Part shown: positions 11,128 to 22,481 of the stretch, one piece after another
Layout of the letters: every line of letters begins with the position of its first letter
Numbering within the stretch: position 1 is the first letter of the stretch
DNA from: Plantago ovata
Lineage: Eukaryota; Streptophyta; Magnoliopsida; Lamiales; Plantaginaceae
NCBI GenBank assembly: GCA_028274465.1
Contig: CM051458.1
Span: 17,747,566-17,811,565 of the forward strand
Reading direction: 5' to 3'
Length of the DNA: 64,000 nucleotides
Notes under the pieces: generated by a model
The model's database searches: none
What the model saw: only the letters and a program-made list of their open reading frames with translations
Told to the model about the DNA's origin: nothing
Position numbers and translations under genes: made by a program

Positions 11128-12450
11128 TGATGAATGCGGATGTCGTGCTCCGAGTTCACGCAAATAAATTTGTTATTTAGCCAAAGGCAATCCACAACTA
11201 CAAAGAAAACCGTAGTGTATTAGTAGAATGAATCGAGTGTCGTTCTCTCAGGACTATAACTAGCTTTATCTATTTAACAAGAGAATATAAAAACAGCAGA
11301 TAGATAGCAATAGGGGTTTCTAGCAGATAATGGAGATTGGTGATAGTATGGTCCTTCTTATCACAACGGGTCGATAATCATGCATAAATTCCTCGGTCTT
11401 GCATAGAGATCTTTGAATCAATCTAGTGTCCTGTTGCAAATATTAAGCACTACGAAGATAATTGGTCTGATAAGTCAATCACGATTGTCCTAATGTGTTG
11501 CGTAATTATTCAACGCTACGAAGATAATTGGTCTGATGATTGTCCTAAAGCGTACAGTAATTACTCAACACTACGAAGATAATTGGTCTGATGGTCGACA
11601 AGTGTCCAAGTGTGCATAATAATTAATACAACATACGAGAATTTTGGTTACAACTGATCAACGAAATAAAGCAATGACACGAAGTATAATGCGCGATATA
11701 GCCATTAGCATGATTATCATCCTTTCGCTAAGAATTCACATACTACCACCAACGATAAGTTTAGCTACTCATAATAGGCATGCAATCAACAGAAATCATA
11801 GAAGAAAACATATTGAAAGATAAATAAAATAAGTAGATTAAACTGTAAGATACAAGTTACCGAAGGTTGTCAATCTCCGGATGATTGTGGTCCTACGAGC
11901 TCCAATCCGCTATGAAAAAGTGTCCCCTAAGCTATAGAACTCCCAGGACAGGCCCCGGGACGTTCCTACCTAAAACTATAGAGAGAGGTGAGAGGGAAGG
12001 TCTGGAGAGATATGATTTTCGGAGAAAAACTGAGCACTATATAGGCCCCGAAAAACTACGGGGCGGTTCGCCCCAGCACGCGGCGGTTCGCCCCAGAGTT
12101 TTCTCGCGGAATTTCCGCGTTTTCGACGCGTTTTTAGATTTCTTCACCTTTTCGGACTCGGTTTCTGACTTCTAATAGCCTTCTAACCTCCACATTCGGC
12201 CCCTAGACTTCAAATCCTATCCGGAAACCTTCAGATACTCCAAATAGGCTTCTGGAACACCAATTCCTTGTCAACTTCAATATAATTGCCCGGAAATCCC
12301 CGAATTTCAACCAAAACCTGTAAAATAAAATCTAAAGGGAACCGTGACACTATTCTAATAAAATGTACTAAAATATAGATAAATTAACATAGAGGATAGC
12401 TAAGATAGGTGAAAAAGACTCGAATGAAAATGTAAAATACACATTCATCA
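11128..12450 (-). repeat. Element A 5' LTR
   Basis: A 1323-bp LTR, near-identical to 3501-4825. The TATA box is near 12037-12045 (minus strand), with palindromes GGGGCGGTTCGCCCC and GGCGGTTCGCC at 12060-12094 just upstream. It is flanked on the right by TSD CCTAG (12451-12455). Confidence 0.92.
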
Positions 12451-12469
12451 CCTAGCTTAGAATTGAAAC

Positions 12470-13869
12470 TGATGATGTCGTTTTTCACCAATTAAATTTG
12501 TTTAAAAGCCTAAGAACACTTATCACTACAAAAACTAGAGTGCAATGGCAAGTTGTCCCCGAGTGTCGTTCTCTCGGGACCTAACGTGGCTTTGCTTGAG
12601 GTTTTTGCAAGTAATTTTAGTCAACGAGTTCAAATGTTGATAGAATCGTTTTCTTTAGAACAAAGCAACGAGAAATCAGATTGATGTAATCAAGCTTGGA
12701 AAACGGTTGGTGGTAGAAATCAAATACACATGCATGGGTTACGAATATGCTCACAAGTTCAGTGCGTAAAACCTTCGATCAAGTCTGCTAAGCAACTCGT
12801 CTAGGTAACTTTAAGACACACATCATAAAAGATCACTATCAATACTTTAGAGGTGCTTGTCACTAACACCATTTATCTAGCATGCTCCAAATCCCTAACA
12901 TACAATCCTATAGCTTTCATTGACCAAGAGTTTGTCACTATACTCAATTCGAATATATTTTATAGGCAACTAAGAATCATATGAAGGAATTTGCAACAAG
13001 ATTGAATCACAATCTCATGTAAGCATAAACATAACCCAAAACATGCATATTCTACATTCTACCACCAACACAAAAGATTTAGCTACTCATATTCATCAAC
13101 ATAGACATCAATTCATATGAATAATAATCAGAATACATCATATCAAACTACAAGACAAGAGAGTGATACAAGTTACCACCAAAGCTGTCACTAATCGGTG
13201 GAAATCAAAGAAAACCTCTCCGTAGATGATTACAAAGGATGAATCCCAATCAAAACCTTGAATCCCAAGCTAAAATACAATGTAATCTGAGTTTTCTCTG
13301 AATTTTGGGGCTTAGGAGCTCTCAAAACGAAGTTACAGTTCAAAAGATATCAAAAAATGATCAAAGATCAGATCTAAGAAGGAAAATCCGAAAACGTAAC
13401 CGCTGCCAAGCGGACCGCTTGGAGAAGCCAAGCGGAGCGCTTGGCAAGCGAAGCGCTTTGGGCACTCCAAGCGCTTCGCTTGGCTTCTGTGCCAAAGCTC
13501 CTGGAAATTGAAGCGGAGCGCTTCACTATTCCAGGCGCTTAGCTTGGCTCCTGGGCAGATTTTTGTCTTCAAACTCAATCATTTTGCCCTCGCATGGCCC
13601 TCGGGTGCCTTGGACTCATCCTTCTCGATGCTTATTGAAGCTCAAACACTTACGAACAAACCACGGAGATTGGGGGACTTCAACGGGGCCATCTTTTCCA
13701 TCAAAAAGGCTCGTTTTAGCTCCAAAAACGCCGTTTCGTACCTAAGTGCCTGAAAATGCAGAAAACACAAAACGTGACACTATTCTACAAAACTAACCAA
13801 AAACAAGGCTAGAAGATAGCAAAAGAAGGTAAAAAAGACAAGATGAACGCGTCAAAAATACGTTCATCA
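12470..13869 (-). mobile_element. Solo LTR of a diverged relative, in element O pol
   Basis: A 1400-bp LTR (TGATGAACG...CATCATCA on the minus strand) with no internal region, flanked by TSD GAAAC at 12465-12469 and 13870-13874. Removing it restores the O reading frame between protease and RT ([16 protein letters not shown]). Ends and overall layout match the A/B family, but the body is clearly different. Its palindrome cluster (13406-13524) uses AAGCG/CGCTT arms instead of GGGCG/CGCCC. Solo LTRs arise by LTR-LTR recombination. Confidence 0.9.
13406..13524. promoter_or_regulatory. GC palindrome cluster of the solo LTR (AAGCG-type arms)
   Basis: A run of CCAAGCG-GAC-CGCTTGG (13406-13422), CCAAGCG-GAG-CGCTTGG, AAGCG-AAG-CGCTT, CCAAGCG-CTT-CGCTTGG and GAAGCG-GAG-CGCTTC. 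All share the core GCG-NNN-CGC. It corresponds in position to the GGGGCG..CGCCCC cluster of the A/B LTRs. Confidence 0.75.
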
Positions 13870-15507
13870 GAAACCACTTCCTGCACACCTCAAGTATGCG
13901 TACTTAGGAGAAAATCAGAAGAAGCCTGTAATTGTCTCCTCACATCTCTCCGACAATGAAGAAAGTAAGATGATTGAAGTTTTGAAGGAAAATTCCGCAG
14001 CTATAGGATGGGGGATTAGTGATATCAAAGGAATTAGCCCTACACGGTGCGTGCACAACATCACTCTAGAGCAGGATGCCAAACCCGTTAGGCAACCTCA
14101 GCGAAGGATAAATCCAGCTATGCAAGAGGTGGTAAAGAAAGAAGTGATCAAGTTGCTAGATGCTGATATGATTTACCCCATTCCTGATAGTCGATGGGTG
14201 AGCCCAGTACATATAGTTCCTAAGAAATCAGGAGTCACGGTGGAAGAGAATGAGAAAGGAGAATTAGTACCGGTTAGGAAGACCACTGGATGGCGGATGT
14301 GCATTGACTATAGAAGATTAAATGCCGCCACTAAGAAAGACCACTTCCCTTTACCATTTATAGATGACATGCTAAATCGCCTTGCGGGGCAGAAGTTTTA
14401 TTGTTTTCCTGATGGTTTATCAGGTTTCTACCAGATTCCGATTGCACCGGAGGATCAGGAGAAGACGACATTCAATTGCCCATTCGGAACATTTGCCTAT
14501 AGGAGGATGCCATTTGGACTATGCAATGCTCCCGCCACTTTTCAAAGGTGCATGCTTTCTGTTTTCTCTGACATGGTAACTAAATTTGTTGAAGTTTTCA
14601 TGGACGATTTTTCCCTTTTTGGAGATTCCTTTGATGAATGCTTGCAAAGATTAGATCTTGTTTTGAAAAGGTGCATTGAATGCAACTTGACCTTAAGCTG
14701 GGAGAAGAGTCATTATATGGTTAGAGAAGGCATTGTTCTAGGACATGGAGTTTCTGAAAGAGGTATTGAGGTAGACAAGGCTAAGATCGAAATCATTGAA
14801 AAACTTCCCCCACCTACTTGTGTGAAAGAATTGCAATCTTTTCTTGGCCATGTAGGTTTTCATAGGAGGTTTATTAAAGATTTTTCGAAAATTGCTAAAC
14901 CTTTAAGTAGTTTGCTTGCAAAAGATGTGGTTTTCCATTTCTCTAATGAATGCTTAGTTGCTTTTAATACCCTTAAGGAAAAGCTTGTTTCTGCTCCCAT
15001 TGTTGTGCCGCCTGACTGGAATCTTCCTTTTGAGATTATGTGTGATGCTTCGAATTTTGCTATGGGTGCTGTTTTATGCCAAAAAGTTGATAAGCAATAT
15101 CGTGTGATTTATTATGTTAGTAAGACTCTAGACTCTGCGCAAGTTAATTATACAACTACTGAAAAGGAATTTTTAGCTGTTGTCTTTGCTTTACAAAAAT
15201 TTAGGTCTTATTTAATTGGCCATTCTGTGAATGTCCATACTGATCATGCTGCTTTGAGACAATTGATAGCTAAGCAAGATTCTAAACCTAGATTAATCCG
15301 TTGGGTACTTTTGCCGCAAGACTTTGATTTGACCATAGTGGATAGAGCTGGTAGGGAGAATTTAGTAGCAGATCATTTATCTAGAATACCTAATATCCCT
15401 ATTGATTCGATACCCATCAATGAGGACATCCCTGATGAGCACTTAATGAAGGCTAATGAAGAGCCATGGTATGCAGATATTGTAAACTATTTGGCTATGA
15501 ATGTTTG
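13870..15507 (+). CDS. Element O pol: reverse transcriptase and RNase H
   Basis: An open frame runs from the PR-RT linker ([16 protein letters not shown]) through a complete Ty3-type RT and RNase H. RT motifs seen are [33 protein letters not shown] (usual form FLDGYSGYNQI), [12 protein letters not shown] and the catalytic [12 protein letters not shown]. RNase H starts near [11 protein letters not shown], with the acidic residues in DAS, TTEKE, HTDHAAL and VADHLSRI. The Athila-like [11 protein letters not shown] precedes RT. The frame is cut at 15507 by element B; integrase continues at 23761. Apparent codons after 15507 belong to the B LTR and are not part of the gene. No start codon is expected, as it is part of a polyprotein. 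Confidence 0.92.
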
Positions 15508-16787
15508 TGATGAATGTGTATTTTACACTTTCATTCGAGTCTTTTTCACCTATTTTAGCTATCCTCTATGTTAATTTAGCTATATTTTAATGCATTTTAT
15601 TAGAATAGTATCACGTTTCCCTTTAGATTTATTTTACAGGTTTTGGTTGAAATTCGAAGATTTCCGGGCAAATATATTGAAGTTGACAAGGAATTGGTGT
15701 TCCAAAAGCCTATTTGGAGTATCGGAAGGTTTCCGGATAGGATTTGGAGTCTAGGGGCCGAATCTGGAGGTTAGAAGGCTACTAGAAGTCAGAAACCGAG
15801 TCCGAAAAGGGGAAGAAATCCAAAAACGCGTCGAAAACGCGGAATTCCGCGAGAAAAACTCGGGGGCGAACCGCCGCGGAGCTAGGGCGAACCGCCCCGT
15901 GGTATTTCGGGGCCTATATATAGTTGCTCAGTTTTCTCTAAAAATCATATCTTTCCAGACCTTCTCTCCCACCTTTCTCTATAGTATTAGGTAGGAACTT
16001 CCTGGGGCCTGTCCTGAGAGTTCCGTAGCTTAGGGGATACTTTTTCATAGCAGTTTGGAGCTCGTAGGATCGCAATCATCCGGAGATTGACAACCTTCGG
16101 TAACTTTGTATCTTACAGTTTTATTCTACTTATTTTATTATATTCTTTCAACATGTTTTCTTCTATGATTGCTGTTGATTCCATGCCTATTATGAGTAGC
16201 TAAGCTTATCATTGGTGGTAGTATGTGAATTCTTAGCGAAGGGAAGATAATCATGCTAATGGCTATATCGCGCATTATACTCCGTGTCATTGCTTTATTT
16301 CGTTGATCAGGCACAACCTAAATTCTCGTATGTTGTATTAATTATTATGCACAATTGGACACTTGTCGACCATCAGACCAATTATCCTCGTAGTGTTGAA
16401 TAATTACGGAACACATTAGGACAATAGTGATTGACTTGTCAGACCAAATTATCTTCGTAGTGCTTAATATTTGCAACAGGACACTAGATTGATTCAAAGA
16501 TCTCTATGCAAGACCGAGGAATTTATGCATGATTATCGACCCGTTATGCTAAGAAGGACCATACTATCACCAATCTCCATTATCTTCTAGAAACCCCTTT
16601 TGCTATCTGTTTGCTGTTTTTATATTCTAAATTAGATTTGATAAAGCTAGTTATAGTCCTGAGAGAACGACACTCGAGTCATTCTACTGCTACACTACGG
16701 TTTTCGTTGTAGTTGTGGATTGCCTTTGGCTAAATACAAATTTATTTGATTCGTTCGCGTTGGAACACGACACCAGCGCGTTCATCA
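15508..16787 (+). repeat. Element B 5' LTR
   Basis: 1280 bp, TGATGAATGTG...GCGTTCATCA. The TATA box TATATATA is at 15915-15922, and GC palindromes (GGGCGAACCGCC and GGGCGAACCGCCCC) lie at about 15863-15898 just upstream. It differs from the 3' LTR by scattered substitutions, including in the palindrome cluster. Confidence 0.93.
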
Positions 16788-16790
16788 AAT

Positions 16791-16808
16791 TGGCGCCGTT
16801 GCCGGGGA
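16791..16808 (+). promoter_or_regulatory. Element B primer-binding site (tRNA-Asp)
   Basis: TGGCGCCGTTGCCGGGGA, complementary to the plant tRNA-Asp 3' end, 3 bases after the LTR. The leader 16809-16956 is T-rich with no ORF. Confidence 0.9.
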
Positions 16809-16956
16809 ATATACTCCTTTTTTCTGTTTAATTTGTTTATATTTACAGCTTTAGATTCCTAATTCTATTAGTTTTAGTTTTCCTTTTTAATCTCTCTCTG
16901 ATATTGCTTTCCTAGTCTGTTTCTAATCATCTTTCCTAGTCTGTTATAGATAGTGT

Positions 16957-19110
16957 ATGCCGCATACACGTTCTGTAGGAACACCGCTTGCTGATTCAAT
17001 TGCTGAGATCGATAGAGTCTACCACCAAAGAAGGCGACTACTTGAAAGGCGCGCACTAGAGGAAATAGAGGAAACCGATTTCTCTGAATCTCTACACATT
17101 CTTTTCAAGGAAATCGACGGAATGGCAGAAGCTAGACCACTGAAGGCATGGGTGCAACCCACCAAGGATCGTATGAGGGGATCGGCGATTGTTCTTTCGT
17201 CTGCAACCCGAGATCGGGAGATCAAGAACCACGAATTCCAACAACTCCCGAGGTTCTATGGCTTATCAAGGGAAGATGTGATGGGGAACTTGCACGATAT
17301 CGATGATTTCGTCAACCAACTCCCACGACCCGGAGCTGACATAACAACGGATGAGTTGAGGATGAAGGTTTTTTCTATGGGACTTGGCGACAGAGCCAAG
17401 TCATGGCTGAGTTCTCTACCAGCAGGCTCGCTGGACACTTGGGAGAAGTTTTTTTCAGCTTTCATGGAGAAATACTTCCCCCACACCTTGACTACCGCGC
17501 TAAAGGCACAGATCACTGGATTCAAGCAGGACTATGATGAGACCATCTACACCGCGTTTGAGAGATTCCAAGATCTCACGAACAAGTGCCCTCACCATGG
17601 TTTTGAACTTTCCGACCTAGTCCAACACTTCTACAATGGACTAACCTTCGAGAACCAACAAGTGGTGGATTTCCAATGCCGAGGCAATATTTGGGAGGAA
17701 ACCGCGGAAGCCGTCTGGGCTGTTTTCGAAAGGCTAGCTAAGGGTTCGCAGTTCAAGGACCCAAGAGCAATGGTTAGGAGACGTGGACCTGAAGCTCCAC
17801 CGACTCAAGAAGCCCCTATGTATAGGGGGAATGGGGATCAATTCGAGTGCTTTACCAACGAATTGAAACAAGTCCCCAGGAGCGCCACCGGAACAACTGT
17901 TTCGAACGAAGTATGCCGAATATGCAAGAACTATGGGCATGGGGCTCATATGTGTAGATCGGAGCTGGCATACGATGATGGCAACTGGGCTCGAGGAGGC
18001 GAAGAAGAAGCCTTTGCTACGGAGTTTGGTACTCAAGAAGTTAGCTACGGACAAGACGGTAGGAATCCTCGAGGTGGATTCTGGAGAAGAGGATACCGCC
18101 ACAATCAAGGATATGCACCGGCTAACCAAACTTATGGACCTAACCAAGACCGTAGTAGGCTAAACTATGGTAATGATCACTGCGAAAACCCCGCTCCGAA
18201 AGAGCCACCGAAGTCGAAGACGGCTCAACTGATGGAGAACTTGCAAAAGATGGTTGATCACACACAAAGTTTTCTCAAACGTTATGAAGAAGATTCTGAG
18301 AAGACTAGGGCAAGGCTTGATAGGTTGGAAGAGAGCACTAGGCTTGCCCATCAAAAGATGCAAGAGTTGATCGACCGAGGAGCAAGTAGGGAGCAAGGCA
18401 AGCTGCCTAGCAACACTGTGAAGTCGAATGCCATTACATTGGCTGGTGATGTACCTGACGAAATCACCATCAAGAAGGTTGTTAGGTGCGAGTGTTGCAT
18501 GAAGGAAGAACTTCTACAGGCTGAGGAAGAAGAGAAGGACACTGGTTCTGAGGCAAGTGATGAGGAGCAAGAGGATCCCGAACCACTCCCTAAAAGTTTC
18601 GATGTTAAGGTAGGGATTGGTGAGCTTGAAGATGTCCGTGCTACACTAGACACGGGATCCTACTCAAACATAATCCCTTTGAATGTGTTTGAAAAGAGCA
18701 ACCTTGGAAAACTATCTGAGCAAAGGGCTATTGTGCAACTGGCGGATGGATCCTTTATGAGACCCGAGGGCGTGGTGAAAAATGTGTTGGTCAAGATTGG
18801 TGAAGCATCTATATACACCAATTTTGTAGTTATGCCGGCGTCTGCACCTGGAACGGGGGATGTCATACGCTTAGGGCAAACGTTCTTGACTAAACTACGC
18901 TCCGTGATGGACATCTACCAAAGAACTTGCACCATCGAAGTAGATGGCAAGCAAGACGTATTGCGAGCCATACCAGATCCACCTGAACCGCCTGATATTA
19001 CTACTCACTATTGTGGTCTTGCAGCCTATATTCTTTCTTATTCACAGGTTCGTGGCATGGAGAGGAGATCAATGAAGGGGAAGCCTAGTACCCGCAAAAA
19101 GAAGAGATAG
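16957..19110 (+). CDS. Element B Gag-protease polyprotein (717 aa), intact
   Basis: A single ORF from ATG 16957 to TAG 19110. Residues about 70-260 form a retrotransposon Gag capsid region (FYGLSREDVMGNLHDIDDFV, WLSSLPAGSLDTWEKFFSAF, CPHHGFELSDLVQHFYNGL). A CCHC zinc knuckle, CRICKNYGHGAHMC, is near residues 313-326, and a charged coiled-coil-like stretch (SFLKRYEEDSEKTRARLDRLEE) near 430-460. A retropepsin-like domain follows with LDTGSYSNIIP near 565 and a flap-side VIRLGQTFLTK near 640 (VILLGR in relatives). It packages RNA and cleaves Gag; no polymerase is fused or follows. The start is fixed by homology with A and C, which share MPHTRS/MQSTRS-type N-termini. Confidence 0.92.
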   Translation: MPHTRSVGTPLADSIAEIDRVYHQRRRLLERRALEEIEETDFSESLHILFKEIDGMAEARPLKAWVQPTKDRMRGSAIVLSSATRDREIKNHEFQQLPRFYGLSREDVMGNLHDIDDFVNQLPRPGADITTDELRMKVFSMGLGDRAKSWLSSLPAGSLDTWEKFFSAFMEKYFPHTLTTALKAQITGFKQDYDETIYTAFERFQDLTNKCPHHGFELSDLVQHFYNGLTFENQQVVDFQCRGNIWEETAEAVWAVFERLAKGSQFKDPRAMVRRRGPEAPPTQEAPMYRGNGDQFECFTNELKQVPRSATGTTVSNEVCRICKNYGHGAHMCRSELAYDDGNWARGGEEEAFATEFGTQEVSYGQDGRNPRGGFWRRGYRHNQGYAPANQTYGPNQDRSRLNYGNDHCENPAPKEPPKSKTAQLMENLQKMVDHTQSFLKRYEEDSEKTRARLDRLEESTRLAHQKMQELIDRGASREQGKLPSNTVKSNAITLAGDVPDEITIKKVVRCECCMKEELLQAEEEEKDTGSEASDEEQEDPEPLPKSFDVKVGIGELEDVRATLDTGSYSNIIPLNVFEKSNLGKLSEQRAIVQLADGSFMRPEGVVKNVLVKIGEASIYTNFVVMPASAPGTGDVIRLGQTFLTKLRSVMDIYQRTCTIEVDGKQDVLRAIPDPPEPPDITTHYCGLAAYILSYSQVRGMERRSMKGKPSTRKKKR

Positions 19111-22100
19111 GCGCAGACAGGAGTCGAGTCAAAGACTTTAAACAATGACGCTATCCGGGAGGCAACCCGAAATTTTTATCGCTTTCTTTACTGCTTTTCT
19201 GCATGCATTCATTCTTGAACTAATTGCTTCTCGTATGTGAATTTGTTCATGTCTGTGTCGTATGTGCTTTTGTTTGAGTGAGATTTTTCGAGTGGTTTTT
19301 TGAAAAATTGGTTTCTGGGATTGAAACCGCATTTTCTGACGACAGGAACCGTCTCCCCGCATCGGGGAGCACGGGGCGAACCGCCCAACGTGGGGAGCGA
19401 ACCGCCCCGTGTGGGGCGAACCGCCTCGCACGCGGGGCGAACCGCCCCACGGCTCCAGAACTTCAAAAACGCGGATTTCTTCCCCAAAACCTCATTTTCT
19501 TCATTTTTCTTCATTCCTCCTTCCCCAAAACCGAATTTCGCGATTTAAACTTCAAATCTTCATAACTTCTTCAATTCTTGACAAAATTTAGTGTTCTTTA
19601 GCTTAAATCGAAGCCTATTACATGATCTATAATCCCATACAAACAGATTTTGTCCTTATGCGTTAGATTTTCAGATCTGAGGTATCATCCTTAGAACCCT
19701 AATTTTCGAATTTGGGGGTTTCCTAATTTGAGCTTCAATTATGCTTATTTGATTCATGGGTATGTTATTTGTTTGATTAGACATGTTATTTACTATCAAT
19801 TGCATGCTCAATTTTGCTTGAATTGTTGATTTGGGTATTTTGCTACTAGATGATATATCTTGTTATGCATTATGTCTTTATCTTTGATTTCTAGCATATG
19901 GCTGTGTTTATTGATGTAATGTTGGTAGATTTGACGATAGAATGCTTAATTGTTGAGTATGAGGTTTTATGATGGTAGAAGTTTTTCGCTACTATGGTAT
20001 GAATTGAGCCTTGTTATCTAAGATATAGGTTGTCTAGTAAGAGAATAATGTGATGTACTGCATGTAGTAGTTGCATTGGTATGTTGCATGATGAAGAAGC
20101 TAGACCAGACATTACGGTTTGGGGAGCTCAATTGTCGATTTTATCACTTGATTATTTCATTCTTACACTAGCATATGCATGAGTCAGTTTTGTGTCATAC
20201 GAGGTACTAACTGCTGTTTGTAGGAACCATACCAAGGGAAAGGAGCATTCCCGTATGATTGCTGTGAAGAACCATGTCAAGGAAGGTGACCTCGTTAGAT
20301 GTGCGTTCGAGCCAAGGGGTTTTGCAACAACGTCGTGGATTACCCAAGAGGAGGAGCTAGAGTACACCTGGAGTAAGGACTCCTATGCCTATTCATGCAC
20401 CACCGAAGGGACATAAACCATTATTACGTCAGCACTCCGTCACGAGAACTGCAAAGTTCGGGTGAACTGGAAGGCACCAGGACTGTCTTGCCGCGACGGA
20501 TTCAATCTTGACTCCGCAGTTGCTCGAAGGTTCCGAAGCGCTACCTTGGTTCCAAAACATAATGACATGGGTACCCAGCACCTTGTTGGGGTGCCCCTTG
20601 CCTGCCTCTAAAGTGAGCATCGTATAGACGTCGGTCGGATCCACCATAGAGAATGTTGTCGAAATTGGAGAAAAAGGTAGAAGACTTCTGAGTATCCAAG
20701 CAGCTTACTGAAACCTTCTCGTGGTGTAAAACGTTGGAGGGGGAGGTCCAGATACCACTGCCCTTTCCCCTTCAACAGTTCACATCCTATTGGAGGGCTC
20801 CAGGAGGGAGGATTCCATAACAGCGGCGGCTACTCTTGAGAATTCTACCTACCACTACAACTCTACTAGTGAGGATGTGCGTGACAGTAGTGACAATGAA
20901 GGCCATACGGGCAATGATGATTCTAATAGAGGAGTTGTTCCTGTCCGGCCTATAAATGGAACTACCGCACCTACCAGAAGACCTGATGACCACCTATAAA
21001 GCTCCCAGAGCAGGCCCAATAACTCACAAGCAGCACACTCAGCCGACCGAGGCCAAACCATGGGGTAACATCTAGTATCACATCTTATTTCCTCATATTC
21101 TTACTGCTAGGGACTAGAGTTAATTTCATGAGGGGGGATGGGATTTAAGTGATCTGATGTTGTTAGTTTGGAGCTTGGTATTGGTAGGATGAGTATAGTA
21201 CCTCGCATGCTTTATCCGTCTGCATTTGCATTTGCACATTTACTGCTTTCTTAGATTTTTTAGGTTGCATTCACTACATTCATCCTAGGATAGTCTTGCA
21301 TGTTTTATATGGAGTTTATTGCCGAATTTTTTGAACTTTTTTATTGAGTAGATCAACTAACTATGCCATTAATCGTATGCTTCATCTCTATGAATTTGTT
21401 TGAGGTTTTTCTCGCTTGGCTTGTCACGTTTATGTATTGCATTTAGTTAAGCTTGGTAGTCTCGACATCACTTAGTGGTGTTTTCTCTACTGCGGTTCAC
21501 GAAGGCCTTCATAATAGGATGATGCATGTTAGAATCTTATGGTTGTTTTCCCGAGTAATTATGTACCTAAGAGGCAACAAGTCTTCACCATGCTTTGAGA
21601 TTGCTAAATGCCTAGGAAGGAGGTAGTGTGAGGTTGTGTGATCCTTTGTTTATAACCTATTCTTCCGAATAGGTTTGGGGAGGGGGTTACACCGTCATAG
21701 ACTTGTTTCTGTTTTTCAGTTTCGTATCGTGAGATTGTTTTTCTTTAAATTTTGTACTCCAACCTATTCTTTCGAATAGGTTTGGGGAAGTCGTGTGAGT
21801 AATTTTGTTTCTCTCTTTGTTATGCTACTGATGGCTAGAAAAAAAGAAAGAAAAATTCCAAAAAAAAAAAATGAAAGCCAAATAGCAGTTTAGCAGAGTG
21901 TTGCGTCTTTTCCATTTTTGTAATGTTCGTAATCTTGTTTTTTATCTTTTATCTTTTTGTCTTGAGTGTCATCTGTTCTAGACCACCCTCGTCCTGCCAT
22001 TCAGGAAGTGGTGAATAGCTTAAAACTTTACTTGAGAGATGGGTAGAATAGGGGAGAGTTATCTTTTATAGGGAACCCTCCTTCGTTTGATGAGAGCCAG

Positions 22101-22481
22101 TACTGGTTCGACCTCTTTTGAGGAAAAGTCTTAACATGGTGTAACAGCAGTAAGTCCTCAGTTTCATAGGCACGGGGCAACCATTCGTATCTTAGCATGC
22201 ATCATTACGTCGTCACTGACTAGGTCCAGGTAGAGAAAGTTACGAGAGACCATCTTGTCTTGACATAAGTGCTTATGTGGATGTGTATAAGTCAATCGAG
22301 GTATTCTTCAACCTATATTCATGCTTTGATTTATATGGTTTTTGTTCATACGTTTTTTGGTAGATTCAGTAGATTAGTTTATTTTATTTGGCATGAAACT
22401 CCATTTTGTGTCTTGCATGTTTTTTGTATTAGAGTCTAGCTTAGTTGCTTGAGGACAAGCAAAGGTTCGGTTTGGGGAGTT
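19111..22481 (+). other. Element B 3' region: degenerate ORF2 position and long 3' UTR
   Basis: A GC palindrome cluster lies at 19355-19455. The segment 20190-20215 aligns with the start context of ORF2 in A (GCTGTTTGTAGGAA), but no ORF2 homologue is readable. Only short frames are seen: a 74-codon frame at 20192-20416 and an acidic, Asp/Thr-rich tail ending RRPDDHL at 20999. The rest is UTR: paired hairpins at 21656-21673 and 21763-21780, a purine-rich tract at 21838-21890, then GCTTGAGGACAAGC (22447-22460) and the PPT directly before the 3' LTR. Confidence 0.65.
19355..19455. promoter_or_regulatory. Internal GC palindrome cluster, element B
   Basis: Four or five copies of a GGGGCGAACCGCCCC-type palindrome in about 100 bp, embedded in AT-rich DNA shortly after gag-pro. 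It matches the cluster at 8419-8523 of element A and the LTR clusters in sequence. No TATA box comparable to that in the LTR was seen immediately downstream. Confidence 0.6.

Larger units (their letters stand above)
3501..12450 (-). mobile_element. Element A: non-autonomous Athila-like LTR retrotransposon (gag-pro + ORF2, no pol)
   Basis: A full-length element of 8950 bp lies on the minus strand, with LTRs at 3501-4825 and 11128-12450 and TSD CCTAG at 3496-3500 and 12451-12455. The primer-binding site is tRNA-Asp type. The internal region holds a gag-protease (10969 to 8811) and a second ORF (7643 to 6338), then a long 3' UTR. No reverse transcriptase, RNase H or integrase is recognisable anywhere in the 6.3 kb internal region. 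It must have been mobilised in trans; O-like elements are the obvious candidates (inference). Both ORFs are now broken. Confidence 0.92.

Noticed and set aside
15508..15574. C-terminal extension of the RT-RNase H frame
   Set aside because: These codons lie in the 5' LTR of element B, inserted with TSD GTTTG.
16791..16808. tRNA-Asp gene fragment
   Set aside because: Only the 18 bases complementary to the tRNA 3' end are present, at the primer-binding site position.
19278..19565. Plus-strand ORF of 95 codons after gag-pro of B
   Set aside because: It is created by the GC palindrome cluster; the open frame shows no similarity to ORF2 of A.
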